64,000 nucleotides of DNA, taken from the NCBI GenBank assembly GCA_011037195.1, contig JAAEAF010003169.1, positions 1 to 64,000 of the forward strand, written 5' to 3'. Position 1 is the first letter of the stretch. The number at the start of each line of letters is the position of its first letter. The notes below the pieces were generated by a model. That model was not told the origin of the DNA, ran no database searches, and was given only the letters and a program-made list of their open reading frames with translations. The translations under genes were made by a program, and so were the position numbers. This document shows positions 56,460 to 64,000 of this stretch, piece by piece. This DNA is from Triatoma infestans. Its lineage: Eukaryota; Arthropoda; Insecta; Hemiptera; Reduviidae.

Positions 56460-57920
56460 GTTACCAAACAGTGTGATGGACGTAAGAAACAAAAAATTAG
56501 AAATTTTAAATATATTTAACAAAAAATCAGTTCAGAGGCAAAAATAGTCTGTTGGTTAGCAAAGGGTGTGAGAAACATTTAGTGTAAGACAAATCACTTG
56601 GCCAAACTGTTGTAAAGTCCCCTTTGGAATGCGGCGATCTGCTATAAATATGTGACCAAAAATGAAAGGTTATTGAATCTTATTAAAATAATTCAAGAAG
56701 TCGCAAGAAGTATTCTACACTGCCATTCTGTTCGTTTATTTATCTATCCTAGTTTTATATTTATTAGCTCGTATTTATGTATAAATATCTAGTCATTAAA
56801 TTAGTTGTCTTTAATCGTAGTTAATTACTACTTTCTAACCCACTATGTTATTCTAGGCAAAAACTGTTTTGTTAAAATTACGCCAAAACCGAGATGGACA
56901 CCTCTACTGTTTTATAATAAAACTCACGGTGTTTCAGCATCCAGTCAAAGATCCCCTTCTCTCCTCAAATCTTAAAGATATTCACGCATATCTCAAATAG
57001 CTAATCATTCAAAGAGCTCCCTCCCTTCCAACTTTAGCTGCCCAAAATTTTTGTATAAGCAGTGGAAGTTTAGGCTAATCTTTTGTTAATACTGCATTCT
57101 ATGCGTGATTAAATTAGGGACCCAGTATATCACTCCATAGGATAAATTTCCGTGCAGTTAACGGGCCTCCGGGTTAATTTCAACCATGCTCATAAATAAA
57201 ATAAAAAAAAACAACAACAAAACAACAAGAAGCAAATCGATTATATTTATCGAGGAGAAACGTGGCAGCGAAGCGATTAAATATATCGATCAATGACGGT
57301 TTCCTAAATTAATATTGATAAAGTAGTATAAATAAATATTTTCAACCCCTTTCAACTTTAAACTTCTCTCTTCTGGGGGGAGAGGTGGAATAAAAACTTA
57401 ATAGGTTTAAAACAAAAATTCTCCAGGCCTAATAGAGCGGCGCAACACCTCTTTCCGTCTTACCACAAGTATATATAAGATTTATACAGTTCAGCCAACA
57501 GTTTACGTGTTAAAAGTTGTTTACCGCGTGACACAATATAATATCGCTTCTCATCTTGCCGCGCGCTGTTAATTTAGTATCAAAAATAATATATTTATAT
57601 GAGTAATTTATAATTTAACATAAATCATATCTTTACCATTTCATTATTTTTTTTTTTAATGAAAATGAAGCTAGAGTTATTTAATTACTATTATATATTA
57701 TTATTGTTATATTTATTACATTTTTAATAGAGAAAAATAGTAATTTTAACTTAAAGTGACCTTGAAAGATTGCGCTGATTTAAAGGATACAATTTATGGT
57801 TGCGACACCACTGGTGACTTAATTACATCCAATAATTACATTCTGTTTGTAGAAGTCAGTGGAACAGCTGGGCTGTTCATTTGTTCGCGTTTTTTTTCTT
57901 TTTTTTCTTAGAGCATTGCT
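56460..57920. other. No recognisable feature
   Basis: AT-rich, longest stretch without an assigned repeat. A short G run lies near 57375. No open frames of interest. Confidence 0.4.
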
Positions 57921-57924
57921 GTTA

Positions 57925-57985
57925 AATAAAGTATTGCTATCGTGTTAAATTTTTTCAACTTTTTTAATTGACTTTTCACCAGAAA
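57925..57985 (+). repeat. Family M 5'-end fragment
   Basis: aataaagtattgctatcgtg, cttttcaccagaaatatacg. Confidence 0.55.
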
Positions 57986-58329
57986 TATACGTTTTCCACT
58001 GATTTTAGAAAAAAACAACTAATTTTGGAACAATCACACGAATTTAACTTCGCTGCATTTATTACAATAATTTTAATTTTCTTCAGTCTGGAATTTTTAT
58101 TCCACATTCTGTTGAGAGAAAATTTACAAAAATAAGATGGGAAATTGTTAAACATTACGTACAATTTCTAGAAAACTAACCTGTAAATTTACACGGACAA
58201 GGTTGGCCAGTTTCCTTTACACTTTAAATTCTAGCAATGCTTCTAATTTACCTCAATAGCATTAGGTGTCAGAGCCGACAATTATATTTGAAATGGCATT
58301 TCAGAGGAAAGTTGAACATAGCTGCTTTC

Positions 58330-58835
58330 TCCCAGAAACTTCTAAAACTCAATTTTTCCGAAAAAAGTTTCATGCAGAAGTGATAGGCGTTTGGGTACTT
58401 TGTATACGAAGTTTGAAGAAAATCGTTCTGAAAAATTGAAAGAAAAAGAAATCATTCAGTAAAGTCGCAGTTATCAAATTTAGACCAATATCTCGGCGAC
58501 AGATGCGATTAGACCATCTCCATCTTATTACAGATTGCTCGGATTGTGAAGAAATTTGGACTGTAGACATCCAAACAGGATGTCTATAGAAAAGTTTAGA
58601 CTATTTCGTTTTCCTTAAAACGAAACCTTTTATGGATTCGATTTGTTCGGCAGAATGTCAAGTTTGAGCTTTCTGCAATTTTTCACTTTTATGATATTTC
58701 GCTCACAGACACACTTCCACACATGCACAGACATAAATTAAAACTTTTTTTTCCTAAACGAGATCTCAAGCCATTGTTTTCCATGAAATACTCCATTTCA
58801 AAACTTTTACACAATCGCAATACTTCGTCTGTGTG
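58330..58835 (-). repeat. Family M copy, reverse, carrying a 137-bp insert
   Basis: aagtttgaagaaaatcgttc, tatctcggcgacagatgcga, then a foreign 137 bp, then gaatgtcaagtttgagcttt, tttttcacttttatgatatt and aatcgcaatacttcg. The M sequence is otherwise in order either side of the insert. Confidence 0.8.
58514..58650 (+). repeat. 137-bp exact duplicate, inserted copy
   Basis: Identical base for base to 59248-59384. It lies inside a family M copy, replacing about a dozen bases of it. Confidence 0.95.
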
Positions 58836-58869
58836 CCTTTCCATCTACATAGATATTAGGATGTCCTAG

Positions 58870-59545
58870 AAGACTGGAATAGCTTTCTTGCTTTAAGGAT
58901 ATGTGTTTAGTCTGGGCACCAGGTTATATGGAAATTTGGGGGAATGGGGTGGAAGGTAGATAGGTTTCGCCAAAATTGGCACCTTTTTTCTCTTCAAAGG
59001 CCTCGGGCTGTTCCAGGCATGAACAGCTTCACGGCTTTCATCCCTGTGGACGAGGGCAGTGGGTTGTGGCCTTCTAAGATGCATTGAGGGTCCCGTCAGG
59101 AATACTAGTGAGATGTTGCTTTGTCCTTCACGGAATTCACACTGCTTCTGGTTGTATCCCTTAATAGGCATGGTGGTTTAAGGAGATTCCTTAATGTAAT
59201 GGGGCTCATGCCACATCCTTTTTGTAGAGTTCGGGAGGAAGAAACACCCATCTCCATCTTATTACAGATTGCTCGGATTGTGAAGAAATTTGGACTGTAG
59301 ACATCCAAACAGGATGTCTATAGAAAAGTTTAGACTATTTCGTTTTCCTTAAAACGAAACCTTTTATGGATTCGATTTGTTCGGACTATTTTAGAAATCT
59401 TAGGTGTGCTGGATTCGGGTCTGAATATTTGTACTAAACTCGATTTGTTATTGTTTTTCTTTGGGGTTGTTTTATAGATCAGTAGCGCTTTGGGTAGCAT
59501 CGGGCTTGGACCCTCCCCACAGACGAATGATAATCTACTTACAGC
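58870..59545 (+). pseudogene. LINE C-terminal and 3' UTR fragment (source of the 137-bp duplicate)
   Basis: Frames: NSFTAFIPVDEGSGLW (about 59025), GGLRRFLNVMGLMPHPFCRV (about 59170-59230), LLQIARIVKKFGL (59262). The 3' UTR ends gtagcatcgggcttggaccc, then tccccacagacgaatgataa. It aligns with 13575-14000 (inverse), 18800-19145 and 47835-48360. Confidence 0.7.
59248..59384 (+). repeat. 137-bp exact duplicate, source copy
   Basis: Part of the LINE fragment. Because its surroundings continue the LINE on both sides, this is the original. Confidence 0.93.
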
Positions 59546-59549
59546 AGAG

Positions 59550-61015
59550 ACAGATGGTAAAAACAGATGCATTCTGATTAGGTAGCACTTGGGAGGTGAT
59601 CAGACATGCCAGTTAGGCTTAAATTCATCAAGCGAAAGTGCATTCTTTAAACACAGCATTTCATAATAATACCGTAAATCTTATTGAATATATTATTGTG
59701 AATATAGTATAGTGAATTTCAAGTTAAAATAGTAATGTATTTTTATTCAAACAAGCTACCCATCCATGACAATCCCTACCATTACACTGTCTGCAAAATT
59801 TTAGAGACTGAAATTTTAAATTAAAAAGAGAGAACAACCTTTCTAGTGGCTGATACAAAGGAGACAACATTTTGGTTTTCTTTAAGCAGTAAAACAAATT
59901 GGTAGACAGACCCAATTTACTAGGTTTTACTAGAAACTGAGAGTGAGATAGATGGCGTGGTTGAAGTCAAAGGAATAGTACACAGGAAAAACTTTAGCGT
60001 GAAAGAAAGTAGTCAATTAAATAGAATACGGTGTTCCTCTATCTCAGTAGAAGATGTTAACTATTAAGTGTTACGTCACGACCAACCCTGCAACTACTTC
60101 ATTTAGTTTGAACTATATAACTAGATTTAAACTTTCTACCACTCTTTTTTGTTTTTGTTTTGCGCAAGTCGCAATTCGTTCAAGGTTGGTATTCAACTTT
60201 ATTTTGAAAACTAACATTTGGCTCACTGTTTAGAGATTTGTCATATTGTTTGTAAAGAAGGAACCCGCACTGCACCGAGAATGGTTTCTGGTGCCAATCA
60301 TTTTGGATGTAGGTATCGCGCCTGAACAAGTCTGTGGAAAACAATTGCACAATATAGTTGTCAGGAAGAAAAGCAGAAGCAAAGAAAAATGTTTTCGTAA
60401 GTCATGATGTGGCTGTCGGATATTCTCCAAGTAAATGATAAAGAGCCATCATAATATAAATCAAGCTCAGTGGCTAACCTACGGATCTTGATCTCTTTCC
60501 TTCAAGGGTAGCTATTTCAAATTTAACAACTCTCCCTTTAGAATAGAATACAGAATGGAGGAACGGCCGGCCTACATTCAGCGTGACCCCAAAAAGCAGT
60601 GTAAAATCCAAACCACTGGCTCAGACTATGTACGCAAATCTGGTATTCACAAGCTGGTGCTAAAGCCGTCTACAGAGGCGCTTCCATGTAGCAGTAGACA
60701 TGTAAGAAGAGTACAGCCAAGCCTGTAGTGAACTTAAGCTGAAATAATATACTCATTAGATAAAATTAAAAGAAATTTCAGAGTTTGGACAAATGTTAAA
60801 TTCGTCACCAACTTTGACATAATAGGAGTCTGGCAGAACTTTCATAGATTCCTTTCAGTAAAACAAAGCTTCATTGTAATTTCACTTAAAAGAAATATCA
60901 GATTTTTGAAAATAGGTTTTCCATATTTCTCACCCTCTAATAATGCGGTGGTAGACCACAATGGATCGTCAAAGTTTTTCACGATAAAGAATTCAAAATT
61001 CAAAGAAAAATACCT
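59550..61015. other. No recognisable feature
   Basis: No long open frame or assigned repeat. A short caagcgaaagtgcattcttt near 59629-59648 may be a family M scrap. Confidence 0.4.
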
Positions 61016-61024
61016 AAACCTTTT

Positions 61025-61075
61025 CAGTAAAAAAATCTGGTTTGGAACACTCATATGCCTTTCTCTTTACTCCAA
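61025..61075 (-). repeat. Family M terminal motif, inverted
   Basis: aaaaaatctggtttggaaca, ctcatatgcctttctcttta. Confidence 0.7.
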
Positions 61076-61239
61076 TTAATAAGACTTCATTAATAATTTT
61101 TTTTTTTAATTGCAATGTTTAGATGGATTGGCCATTAAAAAAACGTGGCGGTGGTTTATACATATATACCTGAGTGGACACTAGGGCCGCTATCTGTTTC
61201 AAGTGAATGTACCGTTAGTTTAAATTTGAACTTAACTGA

Positions 61240-61965
61240 AAGGCCTTCAAAACCCCTCTAAATTCAATAGTTTTGGAAAATGTTTCAAATAAAATATACC
61301 TTTAATACCATAAAAATACCTTAAAATAATACCTTTTTATCTGCGCAGTAAGTTTTTAAGTTTAAAGAATTTCGTTGTAGCCGTTTTCGAGAATACTTCA
61401 AAAACTTGGTCTGTCTAGTCGCACTTCGGTCAACTGGCTTTCTTCAAATTTGCTATTCTATTAATGTTTCTAATGTATATTACTATTATGTAGGTGGCAA
61501 AAGCCATACATTGTAGTGAAGTAGTACTTTAGAGGAAAGCATAACGCTACTGTCTCCCCCCACTACTCACCCAAAAATCAGATTTCCCGGGAAAATGTTT
61601 CAAATAAAAGTGATAGGTATGTATGTGTGTAGACAGTATACGAAATAAAATCATTTGAACTGTTTCGAGAAAGGAGTGAAAAACATGCAGTAAAGTCACA
61701 GTTCCGATTGATGGGTTTTGCCTGAAACCTTCGTGTCAGATGTGGTGGCAATACGGAATACTACTGAATGAAATGCCATGTTTCAGCTTCCTGTGAGCTT
61801 TCGTTTTTGAGATATTTTATTCACACACACACCCAGACGCGTGCGTACAGACTATTCGCTAAAAGCGTGTTTGTCGTATTCAGGGGACCTCAAAACATGT
61901 ATTTCCGGTAAAACTCAATTTTTAAAATTTCTCACGAATGCAATAGTTTCTCTTAATAGGAGTAA
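61240..61965 (-). repeat. Family M copy, reverse
   Basis: tagccgttttcgagaatact, tagtcgcacttcggtcaact, aggtggcaaaagccatacat, gtttcaaataaaagtgatag, cacagttccgattgatgggt, gctttcgtttttgagatatt, gtatttccggtaaaactcaa. Confidence 0.85.
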
Positions 61966-61969
61966 GGGG

Positions 61970-62317
61970 AAATAAAAATGTCTGATGTGAGTTACAACAT
62001 ATTTTTTTTCACAATGATTCATGATTTATACGATAAAAATAAGTATTTGATGGTCTTAAAGTAGATCAATTATCAAGATATAAAAGAAGAAGGTCACCTT
62101 TGTGCGAAGAGAAGTACGGCTACCAATAGATGTTACGTCATTATTATGACGTAATTAGTCCATTCATTTCTTTTTTCTCCTTTTCCCCCTCCCAAGGGAA
62201 AAAGATATTATTTAGGATTTAGATATTATTTAGAATTTACAGTATTTGAACGTAAATTTAGAATAAAGTATTGCGTTAATAGAGATGTATCATGCAAGAG
62301 TGTGTGTGTGTAATACC

Positions 62318-62362
<45 letters not shown>

Positions 62363-63160
62363 TACCATAGGGATCCTGTTGTGCCATATAATGTAGCATT
62401 AGCAGTGTGGTTGAATGCTGTTGTAAAGGCATTAGAGGGGAGAAAGACGACGACAAATCACCCAGGAGCAAGTAACAAATAGCTGGGAGCTTAGCCGTAT
62501 GGCGAGTTCCCCACTAACTGTCTCGGTTCCCTCAACCCTCCTAGACCGCCCTAACATAGGACATAGAGAATCTTCCTTCATTTACTTCCTTCCGTCTTCA
62601 TCTACTTCTTTTCCTTCTTCTTCCACTATATCTACAAGGCCTTACCCTTGCTGCTTACACAAGAACTCTCGTTTACTATTTTACATAATCATATTCAGAA
62701 GCTACAACCAGCTTCTTTTATTATCTCTAGATTGAACGATGCAACTTAGCAACATTTTTGTTCTTTTTGACGTAAAGTATACACTAGCGATTTCCTTTGA
62801 CTTCCACCAACATGTGACAAGTTTGATATTGAACATATGTCGGAGGATAAAGGAGCTCTTTTCTATAGGATCAACTCCATTTCTCTTTTTTTTTAAGTGC
62901 GCGCATGTGTGTGTGTTTGAGTGTGTATTGTTAAACTAAAAATGCCTTAAAGAGTCCTAAAAAGTGGATTCGTCCGCTACTCCCACGCAAAGGATAATTA
63001 ATTAATCAAGAATTTGGTTTAACTTTCGAATTAATTCCTCTTACCCATGCAAATGATGCTGTCTGTCATCCTATCCAACAATCATAAGCCAAACAATATT
63101 AATCCATAAAAACCTGTAAATTCACTTCACGTACACCTAGAATAAACCTAGAAGAAACAT
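61970..63160. other. No recognisable gene
   Basis: Contains GT microsatellites (below) and otherwise no assigned repeat. Open frames at 62499-62939 have no motif. Confidence 0.4.
62300..62359. repeat. (GT)n microsatellite
   Basis: Two GT runs (about 62300-62311 and 62321-62359) separated by aataccatt. Confidence 0.95.
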
Positions 63161-63164
63161 CAAT

Positions 63165-63775
63165 TATGAAATGTTCACATAACTTTCTCTTATCTGAAAG
63201 ATGTTGGGGAATTACATGGTGCTCATTACCAATGGCAAATAGTTGTTGAAATGATTACAATGTAGTCCAGAAGAACAGCGCCAATAACATACTCTAACGT
63301 TACAGATTCCTCAGAAGACCTCTAAACTAAATTTTTCCAATGTGATAGGCTCTATATCTATTTGTAGTTAGCAATTTACATTGAAAGAAAATTGTTGGAG
63401 ATGTTTTCGAGAAAATTCCAAAAAGCTCAGAAGCCTGTTCTGTAAAGTTGCATGTAATCGTTAATCAATCCGTTAATCGATTTTCTTCAAATTTGGAATT
63501 TTTGCAAAAATTTTTAATGCCTCTTAATATTATTTAAGAAAGCCATATCTTGTGCTGAAATACCACTTCAGAAGAAAGAAACGTAAATACCACCAAAAAC
63601 CTAAAAAGGAAAAATATTTTAAATAGAAGAGGGTAGGCTTTAAATTAAGACAGTACACGAAGTTTAAAGGAAATCGCTGGACCACTTTATCTACCACTAT
63701 ATCCTTTTACGAGAAAACATCGCAAAAGGTTCTGGAAAGTCGTATTTTCTGTGTTGATGCATTTACTGAATCCTT
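63165..63775 (-). repeat. Family M copy, reverse
   Basis: Starts with a worn terminal motif (gaaatgttcacataactttc), then aaaattgttggagatgtttt, cgagaaaattcca, ttaatcgattttcttcaaat and gtttaaaggaaatcgctgga. Confidence 0.75.
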
Positions 63776-63797
63776 CAAGTTAGTTGCGTGAGTAGGG

Positions 63798-63995
63798 AAG
63801 GAATTAGCTCAGTGGTAGCTGGTTCTCACGCAGTTATCCCGGGTTCGAATTCAGCAATGGTGCCCTTAGATTTTCTCTTTCGAGGTGGAGCTCTGCTGCG
63901 GTCTGTAGCTAGAGAACACTGCTCGAAGGCCGGCAATGCATTGAGAATGTCCGTGGGGCACCACTGCAGTGCACTATTCCCTAAAAAAAAAAGAA
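63798..63995 (+). mobile_element. tRNA-derived SINE, copy 5
   Basis: Head aaggaattagctcagtggta (A box), B box gggttcgaattc (63840-63851), body cactgctcgaaggccggcaa, tgcattgagaatg, ending ccct then an A run at the window end. Its intact boxes make it look tRNA-like, but the long body shows it is a SINE. Confidence 0.9.
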
Positions 63996-64000
63996 AACTA

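Noticed and set aside
63798..63870. Genuine tRNA gene
   Set aside because: A and B boxes are present, but the sequence continues into the SINE body and no clean cloverleaf acceptor stem closes around it.

Overview
This is a eukaryotic, almost certainly animal, nuclear window. It is AT-rich, and I can defend no intact protein-coding host gene in it. Nearly everything recognisable is a transposable element, a tandem repeat or a decayed gene copy. The mix of retroelements (RTE-like, RNase H-bearing LINE, Penelope-like, LTR), DNA elements (mariner, hAT-like), tRNA-derived SINEs, long CA/GT runs and a long ACAT microsatellite would suit a lophotrochozoan such as a mollusc (cephalopod-like). That placement is an inference from repeat style, not from a diagnostic gene.

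One dispersed family, called family M here, dominates. By eye there are more than 30 segments in both orientations, perhaps a third or more of the window. Its landmarks occur in a fixed order: ggaagtattgcgat, caccggaaatacatgtttt, an internal GT run, ctcaaaaacgaaaaatcgca, then two related sub-repeats that each carry ccggaagtgcgactttac and a ttatttgaaacatttttcc block, and finally a terminal motif here called k. The k motif is a roughly 35-bp sequence containing gtgtgagtgtttcacaccag. Several intervals carry k at both ends in inverted orientation, so M looks like a non-autonomous element with terminal inverted repeats.

Layout: 0-0.25 kb minisatellite; 0.25-9 kb mostly family M plus a foldback insertion with a 15-bp target-site duplication (8.26-8.58 kb); 9.2-10.56 kb an internally deleted LTR retrotransposon; 10.6-11.3 kb two SINEs; 12.6-13.57 kb an hAT-like element with M inside it; 13.57-21.8 kb M, LINE 3' ends and an LTR-like repeat; 22.1-24.6 kb an LTR, primer-binding site and gag-like start joined to an intronless, frame-broken copy of part of UBR5; 26-28 kb SINEs; 28.7-29.15 kb ACAT array; 29.16-30.4 kb a mariner relic interrupted by M; 31.3-36.85 kb a large inverted-repeat structure containing a complete-length (3.2 kb) but broken RTE-like element with a 15-bp target-site duplication; 42.2-43.2 kb a Penelope-like element relic with direct repeats; 45-46.2 kb a purine-rich degenerate tandem array; 53.1-53.7 kb a 29-bp minisatellite inside an M copy; 55.2-56.4 kb a LINE RNase H region; 58.5-59.4 kb an exact 137-bp duplication; 63.8 kb a SINE.

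The coding pieces do not act together as a pathway. The window reads as a nested mobile-element graveyard whose relative insertion order can partly be read from the interruptions. The object most worth following up is the LTR-gag-UBR5 chimera at 22.1-24.4 kb. The inverted-repeat architecture of family M and the 137-bp templated insertion come next.
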